In this document: one piece after another, positions 1 to 8,268 of the stretch | Numbering within the stretch: position 1 is the first letter of the stretch | How the letters are laid out: each line of letters begins with the position of its first letter | NCBI GenBank assembly: GCA_027858435.1 | Contig: JAQICS010000057.1 | Span: 1-40,996, forward strand | Length of the DNA: 40,996 nt | Origin: Patescibacteria group bacterium | GTDB taxonomy: Bacteria; Patescibacteriota; Patescibacteriia; Patescibacteriales; UBA12465 | Direction: 5' to 3' | Made by a program: the position numbers and the translations under genes | Notes under the pieces: model-generated | Database searches by the model: none | What the model was told of the DNA's origin: nothing | The model's input: the letters and a program-made list of their open reading frames with translations, nothing else

Positions 1-90
1 GATGAGAGTGTTGAAGAGATGAAAGAAATCTCTAGTAAGACGGATAAAACAAATATTGACAAAATATTAGAGGATTTAAAAAACATGTAA
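1..90 (+). CDS. 3' end of a truncated gene of unknown function
   Basis: The window opens inside a reading frame that gives 29 residues before a TAA at 88-90. The visible tail is polar and charged (Glu, Lys, Asp, Ser), ending in DKILEDLKNM. The upstream part is outside the window, so no family can be named. The stop lies only 5 nt before the next start codon at 96, so the two genes are probably co-transcribed. Confidence reflects the open frame and tight spacing. Confidence 0.6.
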   Translation, partial: DESVEEMKEISSKTDKTNIDKILEDLKNM

Positions 91-95
91 AATAT

Positions 96-1376
96 ATGGA
101 TTACGAAAAAAACCAAAAAAACTTAGAAAACAAAAATGAAAACCAAGAAAATCAAGAAAATAGTTTTGAGGATCCTTTTAATCCAGAAAATAATATTGAT
201 GATATTAAAGATAGTGCAATTGAAAAAGGAGAAGAAAAAATAGAAAGCAGCGAAGAAAATTTAAATAATAGTTTTGATGCTTTATCGGAATCTGTAGAAA
301 ATGATGCGGAAATTACCTCTGAAATGTCTGAAGTTAAAAATAAAGCAGAAGAAAAAATTAATTCTAGTCACGAAGATTTTAAGAAAAAAGTTGAAAGTGT
401 TAATAATGATGAAGAAAAGGAAAATGTAAATGAGAAAAAAGAAGAAAAAGTAGAAAAAGAAAACAATAATTTTGAGAAAGAAACTGAAGTAGTAAATAAT
501 ATTAAAGAAGCTAACATAGAAATAAATAAACTTAAATTAGAATATAAAAAAGCTAAAGGAAGTGAAAAAGAAAATATTAAAGCAGAAATAGAAAATAATA
601 AAGAAAAAATTAGAGAAAACAAGAAAGAATATTTAGATATTTCTGCTAATAATATTTCAATTGAAATAAGAGAAGAGCTTGAAAAAAATCCAGAAAAATT
701 TGATGAACTTACAAACAAAGCTTCTCTGTCAGCTTTGGAAAAATTAGATGAAAGTGTAGCAGAATCAGTTTCGGAAAAAAAGAGTAATGAAAGAATTAAA
801 AAGGCCTTTGCTAAAATAGGAAAACACCTACCAAAAAATAAATATGCTCAAGCAGCTATGGTGGCGGGAATAGTAGCCACTGGAACTGTAGCGGCTACTA
901 CTAGTGGTTTAGGAGTTTTAGCATTTGGTACTAAAATGGCTATTATGGCTGGAAAATCTATGGCTGGAGTTCTAGCAGGTGAAAAAATAGCTGATTTTGT
1001 AGAGAAAAATATAGACAAACGTCAAGAAAAGAAAGAGAATAAGATGGTAGAAAAATTAGATGGATCTTTAGATAGTTTAATCGATCTTCATGAGAAAAAA
1101 ATGAAATCTAAGAAAGTAAATGAAAGAATAAAAAAATACTCAAAAATAGGAACTCATCTTTTAATGGCTGGTAGTTTTATTGGTGGAATGGATATATTAC
1201 ATCAGGGAATATCTAGTGCTGTTAGTCATGGGGCTGAGCAAGCTGCCAGTCACGGATCACACACTTTGAGTACAGTATTTGAACATAGTTTTAAACATGC
1301 TGGCTATGATATAGGCGGAGATAAATTTGTTCATAAATCTACCCATGCTCACAAAGACATGAAAAAAGCTGCTTAA
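96..1376 (+). CDS. Coiled-coil protein with Gly/Ala-rich membrane segments, function unknown
   Basis: 426 residues, no family recognised. Residues 1-245 are dominated by Glu, Lys and Asn with long heptad-like charged stretches, so a coiled coil or disordered rod is likely. Residues about 252-300 are hydrophobic and rich in Gly and Ala (AMVAGIVATGTVAATTSG), and a second hydrophobic, His-rich part follows at about 350-400 (LLMAGSFIGG, then several SHG motifs). The layout suggests a large cytoplasmic arm attached to membrane-inserting or glycine-zipper helices. No signal peptide is visible. Start chosen at ATG 96, 5 nt after the preceding stop. The role is not inferable from neighbours. Confidence 0.75.
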   Translation: MDYEKNQKNLENKNENQENQENSFEDPFNPENNIDDIKDSAIEKGEEKIESSEENLNNSFDALSESVENDAEITSEMSEVKNKAEEKINSSHEDFKKKVESVNNDEEKENVNEKKEEKVEKENNNFEKETEVVNNIKEANIEINKLKLEYKKAKGSEKENIKAEIENNKEKIRENKKEYLDISANNISIEIREELEKNPEKFDELTNKASLSALEKLDESVAESVSEKKSNERIKKAFAKIGKHLPKNKYAQAAMVAGIVATGTVAATTSGLGVLAFGTKMAIMAGKSMAGVLAGEKIADFVEKNIDKRQEKKENKMVEKLDGSLDSLIDLHEKKMKSKKVNERIKKYSKIGTHLLMAGSFIGGMDILHQGISSAVSHGAEQAASHGSHTLSTVFEHSFKHAGYDIGGDKFVHKSTHAHKDMKKAA

Positions 1377-1380
1377 AAAC

Positions 1381-1411
1381 TTGACTAAAAATATAAATTC
1401 GTTAATATATT
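1381..1411 (+). promoter_or_regulatory. Possible promoter for the 46-aa membrane protein
   Basis: TTGACT at 1381-1386 is followed by TATATT at 1406-1411. The spacer is 19 nt, longer than the optimum of 17, so this is tentative. The predicted start would be near 1418, leaving a short leader before ATG 1436. Confidence 0.35.
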
Positions 1412-1435
1412 AGTATAAACTAAAAAAAACTGATT

Positions 1436-1576
1436 ATGGAAAGCAACGTTATTTGGTATATCGGCGCAGGAGTTGCAATATTTTTATTAGCTCTTTTATA
1501 TGCAGATTTAAAAGAAAAAAAAGAAAAAAAAGAAAAAAAAGAAAAAAAATTAAAAGAAAAAGAAAAAGAGAGTTAA
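1436..1576 (+). CDS. Small single-pass membrane protein with a lysine-rich tail
   Basis: 46 residues. One transmembrane helix near the N-terminus (IGAGVAIFLLALLYA, about residues 9-23) is followed by a tail built from KEKK repeats. By the positive-inside rule the tail is expected to be cytoplasmic. The tail DNA is a purine repeat (gaaaaaaaa units) prone to slippage, so its length may vary between strains. A clear terminator starts 4 nt after the stop, which supports a real short gene. No family is recognised. Confidence 0.6.
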   Translation: MESNVIWYIGAGVAIFLLALLYADLKEKKEKKEKKEKKLKEKEKES

Positions 1577-1579
1577 ACA

Positions 1580-1612
1580 AGCCACCTCAATTAAAGGTGG
1601 CTTTTTCTTTTC
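1580..1612 (+). terminator. Rho-independent terminator after the 46-aa gene
   Basis: A perfect inverted repeat AGCCACCT/AGGTGGCT with a 7-nt loop is followed by a T-rich run at 1602-1612. Confidence 0.85.
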
Positions 1613-1642
1613 TTGATTCTTAAAACGTGATAAACTCACTAT

Positions 1643-4267
1643 ATGAACAAAAAAGAAGAAAGAATAATTATCATTGATGGAAACGCCTTAATTCATCGCA
1701 GTTTTCATGCTATTCCTCCCACCCTTAGAACTAAAGATGGGCTTTTAGTGAACGCGGTTTTTGGCTTTAGCTCTTTTCTTTTAAAGGCTTTGACGGAATT
1801 TAAACCAGAATATGTAGTCCTAACTTTAGATAGAGCCGGAAAAACTTTTAGACATAAAGAATTTTCTGACTATAAAGCAAACAGAGTTAAAGCTCCGGAT
1901 GACTTGTATGAGCAAATTCCTTTAATTAAAGACCTAGCTAATGCTTTAAATATTTCCATTTTTGAATTAGACGGCTTTGAAGCTGATGATTTAATTGGCA
2001 CAATTTGTAATAAACTAGATGATAATAAGGATTTAGAGAAAATAATTATAACTGGTGACCTAGATACATTGCAGTTAATAAACAATAACACTAAGGTATA
2101 TACTATGAGTCGTGGTCTTTCAGATAGTGTTATATATGATATATCTAAAGTTAAAGAAAGATATGGACTAAAGCCAGAACAAATTATTGACTACAAAGCT
2201 TTAAGGGGAGATCCAAGCGATAATATTCCTGGTGTAAAAGGAATAGGAGAAAAAACGGCAAGTCAGCTATTAATTGACTACAAGAATTTAGATAATTTAT
2301 ATAAAAAAATAGAAGATGAAAAGTCCGATAAAATTAAAGAAACAATAAAAAATCTCTTAATTGAATACAAAAAATATGCCTATCTTAGCCAAAGTTTAGC
2401 CACTATAGACAAAAATACTCCAATTAAAATATCTTTAAAAGATTTAAAATTTCCAGATTTTGATGTAAATGAAGTAATTGAGCTTTTTAAAGACTTAGGA
2501 TTTAATTCACTAATTAAAAGACTTGATTCTTTTGCTAGTAACACTTTAAAGAAGGAGCAAATTTCGTTATTTGATAATAATAATAATTCTTTTTTAAAAA
2601 TAAATCGCAAAGAATTAGAAGATAAATTAAATAAAATAAAGAATAAAGAAGAGATATTTATCTCAAGTATTAAATCTGAGCAAGATGAAAACTTTATTTA
2701 CCTTTCATCTCAGTCTTTAGGAAATATTAAGGTAAATATAGAAGAAAACTTTTCTTCTTTAAAAACATTTTTAGAAAATGGTAACAATAAAATAATTGGT
2801 CACAACTTAAAGAGAATAAAAATTAATTTAAACAAAGAAAATATTAATTTAAATGGCATTTATTTTGATACAATGATAGCCGCTTATTTATTTGAACCAA
2901 GTAAAAGAAATTATGATTTAAATAAGCTTGCCTTTTCTGAATTTGGTTTTGAAAAAGAAGAAAAGCTAGAAAATAAGGAAGAAGTTGAGATAATTAAAAA
3001 ACTATATAATAAATATTTTAAAAAACTTAAAGAAGAAAATCTTGATGAACTGTTTTTTGATATAGAAATGCCTATTGTTGAAATTCTAGCAAATATGGAA
3101 ATAACTGGAATACATCTCGACAAAAAACCAATTGAAAAATTAAGTAAAAAAACAGAAGATAAGTTAAAAAAACTTGAGGAAGAAATTCATAGTCTAGCTA
3201 AAGAAAAATTTAATATTAATTCCACCAAACAACTAAAAGAAGTATTGTTTGAAAAATTAGAGCTACCAACTAAGGGGATTAAAAAAACTAAAACCGGTTT
3301 TTCAACTGCTGAAGATCAATTAGAGAAACTAATAGATGTTCACCCTATCGCTAGCAAACTTCTTAAATACCGTGAATACAGTAAACTTTTAAATACATAT
3401 TTAAAACCACTTCCCTTAATCGTTAACTCAAAAACTAAAAGAATTCACAGTCATTTTCATCAAACTATTGCTGCCACTGGTAGATTATCCTCAAGTGAGC
3501 CTAATTTACAAAATATTCCTAACCGTAGTGAAGACGGAACACTAATTCGTCAAGCTTTTGTAGCTAAAACTGGTTGGAAACTTTTAAACTTTGACTATTC
3601 ACAAATTGAATTAAGAGTCAGTGCCTATTTTTCTAAAGACAAAAAAATGACTCAAGCATTTAAAGAAGATAGAGATATTCATAGAACTACTGCTGCTTCT
3701 ATTTACAACGTTTCTGAAAAAGAAGTTAGTCCTAAAATGAGACAAGCTGCTAAAGCAATTAACTTTGGAATAATTTATGGACAAGGACCTCACGGATTAT
3801 CTCAATCAACAGAACTTTCATATTCTGAAGCTAAAGAATTTATTGCTAAATATTTTGAAACCTATCCTGATATTAAAAAAATGACAGATGGTTTTATTGA
3901 TTTTGCTAAAGAAAATTTGTATGTAGAAACACTGCTTGGAAGAAAAAGACCACTTCCAGAAATTACTTCATCTATTCCAATGATTGAAAAGTCAGCTCAA
4001 AGAATGGCCATTAACACACCTATTCAAGGAACAGCCGCTGATATAATTAAAAAGGCAATGATAGATGTATATTCGGAAATAAATGATAAGTCAGATGAAA
4101 TTAAATTAATTCTTCAGGTTCATGATGAGTTGATATTTGAGGTAAAAGAAGATTATATAGACAAATATCAAAACAAAATAAAAGATATAATGTCAAAAGC
4201 AATTGATATTGGTATTCCATTAAAAATTAAAAGCTCTTTTGGTGATAATTGGAGTCAATTAGAATAA
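1643..4267 (+). CDS. polA: DNA polymerase I
   Basis: 874 residues, the usual length. The 5' nuclease domain (about 1-300) has the acidic clusters expected of FEN-type nucleases (IDGN at 11-14, FEADDLIGT at 112-120, TGDLDTLQL at 137-145). The polymerase domain shows motif A DYSQIELR at 651-658, motif B KAINFGIIYG at 704-713 and motif C QVHDEL at 825-830, so polymerase activity is expected. The middle 3'-5' exonuclease fold (about 320-470) looks dead. The DxE motif is absent (FISSIKS), and the Exo II motif reads GHNLKRIKI where an Asp is needed. The enzyme would fill gaps and remove primers without this proofreading site. No Shine-Dalgarno site is visible. A TGA-TAAACT extended -10 at 1628-1636 would start transcription at or next to the ATG, giving a leaderless message. 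Confidence 0.97.
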   Translation: MNKKEERIIIIDGNALIHRSFHAIPPTLRTKDGLLVNAVFGFSSFLLKALTEFKPEYVVLTLDRAGKTFRHKEFSDYKANRVKAPDDLYEQIPLIKDLANALNISIFELDGFEADDLIGTICNKLDDNKDLEKIIITGDLDTLQLINNNTKVYTMSRGLSDSVIYDISKVKERYGLKPEQIIDYKALRGDPSDNIPGVKGIGEKTASQLLIDYKNLDNLYKKIEDEKSDKIKETIKNLLIEYKKYAYLSQSLATIDKNTPIKISLKDLKFPDFDVNEVIELFKDLGFNSLIKRLDSFASNTLKKEQISLFDNNNNSFLKINRKELEDKLNKIKNKEEIFISSIKSEQDENFIYLSSQSLGNIKVNIEENFSSLKTFLENGNNKIIGHNLKRIKINLNKENINLNGIYFDTMIAAYLFEPSKRNYDLNKLAFSEFGFEKEEKLENKEEVEIIKKLYNKYFKKLKEENLDELFFDIEMPIVEILANMEITGIHLDKKPIEKLSKKTEDKLKKLEEEIHSLAKEKFNINSTKQLKEVLFEKLELPTKGIKKTKTGFSTAEDQLEKLIDVHPIASKLLKYREYSKLLNTYLKPLPLIVNSKTKRIHSHFHQTIAATGRLSSSEPNLQNIPNRSEDGTLIRQAFVAKTGWKLLNFDYSQIELRVSAYFSKDKKMTQAFKEDRDIHRTTAASIYNVSEKEVSPKMRQAAKAINFGIIYGQGPHGLSQSTELSYSEAKEFIAKYFETYPDIKKMTDGFIDFAKENLYVETLLGRKRPLPEITSSIPMIEKSAQRMAINTPIQGTAADIIKKAMIDVYSEINDKSDEIKLILQVHDELIFEVKEDYIDKYQNKIKDIMSKAIDIGIPLKIKSSFGDNWSQLE

Positions 4268-4295
4268 ATTAAATATTTTATTTACTAACATAACT

Positions 4296-5645
4296 ATGAA
4301 AAATAAAAAAATAAAAAAAATTGCTCTTTTAGGATTAGGTCTTGAAAACCAATCTATGCTTAAATTACTTGATAAACATAATGCACCAGTTGAAATCACT
4401 ATTTGTGATTATAGAGATGAGAGTAAACTAAAAGATATTAAAGTTAAAAACATTTCTCTTAAATACCAATGTGGTGTTAAATTTAATTCTGATTTAGAAA
4501 AGTTTGATATCTTATACCGCTCACCTGGTTGGTCACTATCATGTCCAGGAATCAAAAAAGCGAAAAAATACGGAACAGAAATTAGCAGTCCAATAAATTT
4601 CTTTTTTGAAACTTGTCCGAGTAAAAACATTATTGGAATTACTGGTAGCAAAGGAAAAGGAACTACCGCTACTTTAATTTATAAAATAATAAAGAAACAT
4701 CTAGAAGAAAAACTAGAAAAAGAAAGCAAAGAAAAAAATAAAAATGTTTGGCTTGGAGGAAATATTGGTATCGCTCCTTTAACTTTTTTAGAAAAAATAA
4801 ATAGCAATGATTTTGTGGTTTTAGAATTATCAAGTTTTCAACTAGAAGACTTAAATTATTCTCCTAAATACGCAGTTATTACCAACTTATTCAAAGAGCA
4901 TCTATCACCAGCTGACCCTAAAAACCCGAACTACCACTCCTCTTTTACTAAATATTTTCAAGCTAAATTAAACATTGCTTTAAATAAAGAAAATAAATAT
5001 TTAATTGTTAATGAAAAGCTAAAAAATAAAATTGAAGCGGAAAAAATAAATAGTAAAATAATATACTTTACTAAAAGTGAATTAGAATCTAAACTATCTG
5101 GTGAGTATAATAAAGAAAATATAGATGCTGCCTCAAAATTAACTTCTTTGTTAAAAATAAACAAAAAAACAATTAAAAAGGTAATAAAAAATTTTAAAAA
5201 CTTAGAACATCGTTTAGAAAAAGTAGCTAACATTGAAGGAGTTAGATTCTTTGATAATAGTTTTTCTACCACTCCTGAAAGTACAATTTGTGATCTTGAT
5301 TCTTTTGAAGAAAAAAATATTATTCAAATTGCTGGTGGAGCTGATAAAGGAGCTGATTTTAAAAGTTTAGCTAAAAAAATTAAAGAAAAAACTAAGTTTT
5401 TAATTCTTCTTCCTGGATCTGGTACTGATAAGATTATAAAAGAACTAGAAAAAATAAATTATCCTATAGATAAATTATTTTTAGCAAAAAATATGAAAGA
5501 AGCAGTCAAAAAATCTATTATTAAAAGCGTATCGGGAAATGTTGTCTTGCTTTCAACAGGCTGTGCTAGTTTTGGAATTTTTAAAAACTATAAAGAAAGA
5601 GGAGATTTGTTTAAACAATATGTTAAAGAACGAGCAGAACAATAA
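4296..5645 (+). CDS. murD: UDP-N-acetylmuramoylalanine--D-glutamate ligase (MurD)
   Basis: 449 residues, normal for the family. MurD adds D-glutamate to UDP-MurNAc-L-Ala in the cytoplasm during peptidoglycan precursor synthesis. A Rossmann-like N-terminus (ALLGLGLENQS) is followed by the ATP loop GITGSKGKGTT at about 114-124. Then come the Mur ligase central motif (VLELSSFQLE), NLFKEHL, and the third domain with EHRLE and DNSFSTTPES. The C-terminus CASFGIFKNYKERGDLFK is the typical MurD ending. It lies 28 nt after polA. Its last 26 nt overlap the start of murI, whose product makes the D-glutamate this enzyme uses. Confidence 0.95.
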   Translation: MKNKKIKKIALLGLGLENQSMLKLLDKHNAPVEITICDYRDESKLKDIKVKNISLKYQCGVKFNSDLEKFDILYRSPGWSLSCPGIKKAKKYGTEISSPINFFFETCPSKNIIGITGSKGKGTTATLIYKIIKKHLEEKLEKESKEKNKNVWLGGNIGIAPLTFLEKINSNDFVVLELSSFQLEDLNYSPKYAVITNLFKEHLSPADPKNPNYHSSFTKYFQAKLNIALNKENKYLIVNEKLKNKIEAEKINSKIIYFTKSELESKLSGEYNKENIDAASKLTSLLKINKKTIKKVIKNFKNLEHRLEKVANIEGVRFFDNSFSTTPESTICDLDSFEEKNIIQIAGGADKGADFKSLAKKIKEKTKFLILLPGSGTDKIIKELEKINYPIDKLFLAKNMKEAVKKSIIKSVSGNVVLLSTGCASFGIFKNYKERGDLFKQYVKERAEQ

Positions 5646-6447
5646 AATAGGAATTTTTGACTCTGGTTTAGGTGGTTTGAGTGTTTTAAAACATCTTTTA
5701 AATGACTTACCTGAATATGAGTACATATATTTAGGAGACAACGCAAGACTTCCCTATGGAGATAAGTCAGAAGAAAAAATATATGAATATAGCCGTGAAG
5801 CTATAGAGTTTTTATTTAAAAAAGGTTGTAATTTAATAATAATTGCCTGCAATACTGCCTCAGCCCAAGCGCTACCAAGACTACAAAAAGAATTAATTAA
5901 CGAAAAGAATGATAAAAGAAGAATACTTGGAGTGATAAGACCACTAGCGGAACATGTTTCTTCTTGTCATTTTAAAAAGGTTGGAGTAATTGGCACGAAA
6001 TCTACAATTAATTCACATGCCTATCAATTAGAAATTAAAAAAATAAATCCAAAAATAGAAGTTATAGAAAAAGCTACCCCACTTCTTGTTCCTTTAATCG
6101 AAAATTCCTGGTCAAAAAAACCAGAAACAAAAATGATTTTAAAAAAATATTTAAAATCATTAAAAGATAAGGAAATTCAAAGTCTTGTTTTAGCTTGCAC
6201 TCACTATCCTCTTCTTTTAAAAGATATTAGACGAATTTGTGGTAAAAATATTGATGTGCCTGATCCTGGAAAAATAGTATCACTTAGTTTAAGTGACTAT
6301 ATTGATCGTCACAGTGAATTAAAACTTAACAAAAACAAAGAAAATAAAGTTACTTTTTTTGCTACAGATGAGCAAGAATTATTTAAAGATTTAGGGTCTA
6401 AGTTTTTAGGTAAAAAAATTAAAGAAATTAAAAAAGCTAAATTATAA
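5620..6447 (+). CDS. murI: Glutamate racemase
   Basis: 275 residues from ATG 5620. MurI interconverts L- and D-glutamate, supplying the substrate of MurD. Motifs present: GIFDSGLGGLSV, YLGDNARLPYGDKS, the first catalytic cysteine in IIACNTASAQAL and the second in VLACTHYPLLL. The open frame extends upstream to 5539, but those residues fall inside murD and lack family similarity. ATG 5620 puts GIFDSG close to the N-terminus, as expected. The start overlaps murD by 26 nt, and a purine-rich AAGAGGAG lies about 15 nt upstream inside murD, so translational coupling is likely. Confidence 0.95.
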   Translation: MLKNEQNNKIGIFDSGLGGLSVLKHLLNDLPEYEYIYLGDNARLPYGDKSEEKIYEYSREAIEFLFKKGCNLIIIACNTASAQALPRLQKELINEKNDKRRILGVIRPLAEHVSSCHFKKVGVIGTKSTINSHAYQLEIKKINPKIEVIEKATPLLVPLIENSWSKKPETKMILKKYLKSLKDKEIQSLVLACTHYPLLLKDIRRICGKNIDVPDPGKIVSLSLSDYIDRHSELKLNKNKENKVTFFATDEQELFKDLGSKFLGKKIKEIKKAKL

Positions 6448-6448
6448 T

Positions 6449-7417
6449 ATGATAATACTTTTTCATGGTGAAGATAGTTATCGCTCAAAAAAAGCATTAG
6501 CTGATCTTAAAAACAAGTTCATAAAAGATGTTGATCCTGAAGCAAACAATCTCTTTACTCTTAGTGGAGAGAAAATTGATGTAAAGAATTTTGAAGAAAC
6601 AGTTAAAAATACTTCTCTTTTTTCTTTTAAAAGATTAATAATTATTGAATGTTTATTTAAAAACAAAAAGACATCAATTTTTGACCCTATTTTAGAAATT
6701 ATTAAAACACAAGAAAATAAAACAGAAGATACTATAATCTTCTATGAAGATGAAAAAACACAAGACAAAAAATTAACAAATAAGCAAGGAAAAAAATTAT
6801 TTAACTTTTTAAAAGAACAAAAATTTTCTAAAGAATTTAAAAAATTAAGCCAACAAGGTAAATTAGTTTTTATCCAAAAAGAACTTAACGGTTATAATAA
6901 AAAAATAACTAATTCAGCAGCTAACTTTCTATTAAATTCTTTTTCAAATGATAATTGGGCTCTTATGAACGAGTTAAAGAAAATATCATTTTCAATTGAT
7001 AAAGAGATTATCACTCTTGAAGATGTAAAAAAGGTAAGTAAAGAAATATTTTATGAAGATATTTTTACTTTAACCGATGCAGTTTCACAAAAAGACACAA
7101 AAAAATCATTAGAATTACTGGAAAAACAAAAATTAGCTGGTCTTAGCAATGATTTTCTCTTGACAATGCTTGTTAGGCATTTTAAAATACTTCTTTATGT
7201 AAAAGAAAGTTTCCTAAAAGGTAAAGATCAGGGCACAATTGCTAGTAATTTAAAACTACACCCTTTTGTCGTCAAAAAAAGTTTAGCACAAATAAATAAA
7301 TTTGATTTTAATGAATTAAAAGATATTTTAAATAAATTAATTGAAATTGATTATAAAAATAAAAGTGGAAAAGCCAATCTTTCACACGCATTATTTTCCT
7401 TTGTCACCTCAATATAA
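6449..7417 (+). CDS. holA: DNA polymerase III delta subunit (clamp loader)
   Basis: 322 residues. The N-terminus MIILFHGEDSYRSKKAL matches the HolA pattern (short beta strand, then GxDxYL-like). The layout FEETVKNTSLFSFKRLIII, then SAANFLLNSFSNDNWALMNELKK, then a C-terminal helical domain with FFLLTMLVRHFKILL-like helices fits the AAA+ delta subunit, which opens the beta clamp and lacks a functional Walker motif. It starts 1 nt after the murI stop, so it ends the polA-murD-murI-holA run. The family diverges strongly in sequence, hence slightly lower confidence. Confidence 0.88.
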   Translation: MIILFHGEDSYRSKKALADLKNKFIKDVDPEANNLFTLSGEKIDVKNFEETVKNTSLFSFKRLIIIECLFKNKKTSIFDPILEIIKTQENKTEDTIIFYEDEKTQDKKLTNKQGKKLFNFLKEQKFSKEFKKLSQQGKLVFIQKELNGYNKKITNSAANFLLNSFSNDNWALMNELKKISFSIDKEIITLEDVKKVSKEIFYEDIFTLTDAVSQKDTKKSLELLEKQKLAGLSNDFLLTMLVRHFKILLYVKESFLKGKDQGTIASNLKLHPFVVKKSLAQINKFDFNELKDILNKLIEIDYKNKSGKANLSHALFSFVTSI

Positions 7418-7445
7418 TTTTAAAAACATCATTTATTTCAATAAC

Positions 7446-7474
7446 TTGCTTTTTTCTTTTTTGTTTGTTATAGT
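7446..7474 (+). promoter_or_regulatory. Promoter of the tRNA-Ile/fMet/Phe/Pro cluster
   Basis: TTGCTT at 7446-7451, a 17-nt spacer and TATAGT at 7469-7474, with TGT directly before the -10 (extended -10). Transcription would start near 7481, about 35 nt before the first tRNA. Confidence 0.65.
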
Positions 7475-7515
7475 TTCTCCAGGATTTTTTGCTAGTTTTT
7501 TGTAAATAAAAATGC

Positions 7516-7592
7516 GGGCAATTAGCTAAGTTGGTTAGAGAGCAACACTGATACTGTTGAGGTCGGAGGTTCAAATCCTCCATTGCCCACCA
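7516..7592 (+). tRNA. tRNA-Ile (anticodon GAT)
   Basis: Acceptor stem GGGCAAT/ATTGCCC is perfect. The anticodon stem CAACA/TGTTG carries loop CTGATAC with anticodon GAT, and the T arm is GGAGG-TTCAAAT-CCTCC. The 3' CCA is encoded (7590-7592). The D stem is poor: only two of four pairs form (C11-G24, T12-A23), with G10-A25 and A13-G22 mismatched. Confidence 0.92.
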
Positions 7593-7601
7593 ATAAAATA
7601 T

Positions 7602-7674
7602 AGCGGGATAGAGCAGTTGGCAGCTCGCCAGGCCCATAACCTGGAGGTCGTCGGTTCGAGTCCGACTCCCGCAA
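7602..7674 (+). tRNA. Initiator tRNA-fMet (anticodon CAT) with an unusual C33
   Basis: Initiator hallmarks are present. The first base pair is mismatched (A1 against A72, before discriminator A73), and the D stem GAGC/GCTC carries A11-U24. The anticodon stem CCAGG/CCTGG encloses loop CCCATAA, so the anticodon is CAT. Position 33 is C rather than the near-universal U. The usual three G-C pairs at 29-31/39-41 become A-U, G-C, G-C. CCA is not encoded (ACA follows). Confidence 0.92.
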
Positions 7675-7681
7675 CAAGTTT

Positions 7682-7753
7682 GCCTCGGTAGCTCAGTGGT
7701 AGAGCAAAGGACTGAAAATCCTTGTGTCGTCAGTTCGATTCTGACCCGAGGCA
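7682..7753 (+). tRNA. tRNA-Phe (anticodon GAA)
   Basis: Acceptor GCCTCGG/CCGAGGC, anticodon stem AAGGA/TCCTT with loop CTGAAAA, T loop TTCGATT. Discriminator A at 7753; CCA is not encoded. Confidence 0.95.
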
Positions 7754-7782
7754 CAAAAAACCGATACACTCGGCTATTTTTT

Positions 7783-7857
7783 CGGGGTGTGGCCCAGTTG
7801 GTCTAAGGCGCCTGGTTTGGGACCAGGAGATCGTGAGTTCAAATCTCACCACCCCGA
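7783..7857 (+). tRNA. tRNA-Pro (anticodon TGG)
   Basis: Acceptor CGGGGTG/CACCCCG, anticodon stem CCTGG/CCAGG with loop TTTGGGA, T arm GTGAG-TTCAAAT-CTCAC. Discriminator A at 7857; CCA is not encoded. Confidence 0.95.
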
Positions 7858-7860
7858 CCC

Positions 7861-7889
7861 TTGATTTTTATTCAATATCGTGTTAATCT
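7861..7889 (+). promoter_or_regulatory. Likely rpsT promoter
   Basis: TTGATT at 7861-7866, a 17-nt spacer and TAATCT at 7884-7889 with TGT just upstream (extended -10). The predicted start near 7896 gives a leader of about 29 nt. Confidence 0.5.
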
Positions 7890-7924
7890 AGGACTGATCT
7901 AATAATTAAACAAATACATTCAAT

Positions 7925-8185
7925 ATGCCAAACAAGAAATCGGCAGAAAAAGAGCTAAGAAAAACAAAAAAAAGAACTATAGATAATAAGAAAGTATCAG
8001 CAAATGCTAAGGCTTTGGTTAAAAATAGTTTAAAAAAAGTTGCTGCTAATGACAATTCTGCTAAAGAAGATATGCCAAAAACAGTAAAAGCTCTTGATAA
8101 GGCTGCTAAAAAAGGTGTTATGACTAAAAAAACTGCTTCTAGAAAAAAATCTAGATTAATGAAAAAAGTTAACAAGATTAAATAA
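7925..8185 (+). CDS. rpsT: 30S ribosomal protein S20
   Basis: 86 residues, the usual size. It begins MPNKKSAEKELRKTKKR and continues as an all-helical, Lys/Ala-rich chain, with the conserved stretch KTVKALDKAAKKGVMTKKTASRKKSRL in its second half. S20 binds 16S rRNA early in 30S assembly. ATG 7925 is the natural start, and there is no Shine-Dalgarno site upstream. It stands between the tRNA cluster and rpsO, with an apparent promoter of its own. Confidence 0.95.
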   Translation: MPNKKSAEKELRKTKKRTIDNKKVSANAKALVKNSLKKVAANDNSAKEDMPKTVKALDKAAKKGVMTKKTASRKKSRLMKKVNKIK

Positions 8186-8268
8186 TATTATTTAATTTTA
8201 ATTATAATTAATTTACACTTTTTCTTGGATAAAGCCATAAGCTTTTTCTCGGTTAAAGCGAAAACAAC

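Noticed and set aside
7404-7769. 121-codon minus-strand frame
   Set aside because: It is antisense to three tRNA genes and gives the spurious RVRIELTTQGFS-type peptide often mis-annotated over tRNAs.
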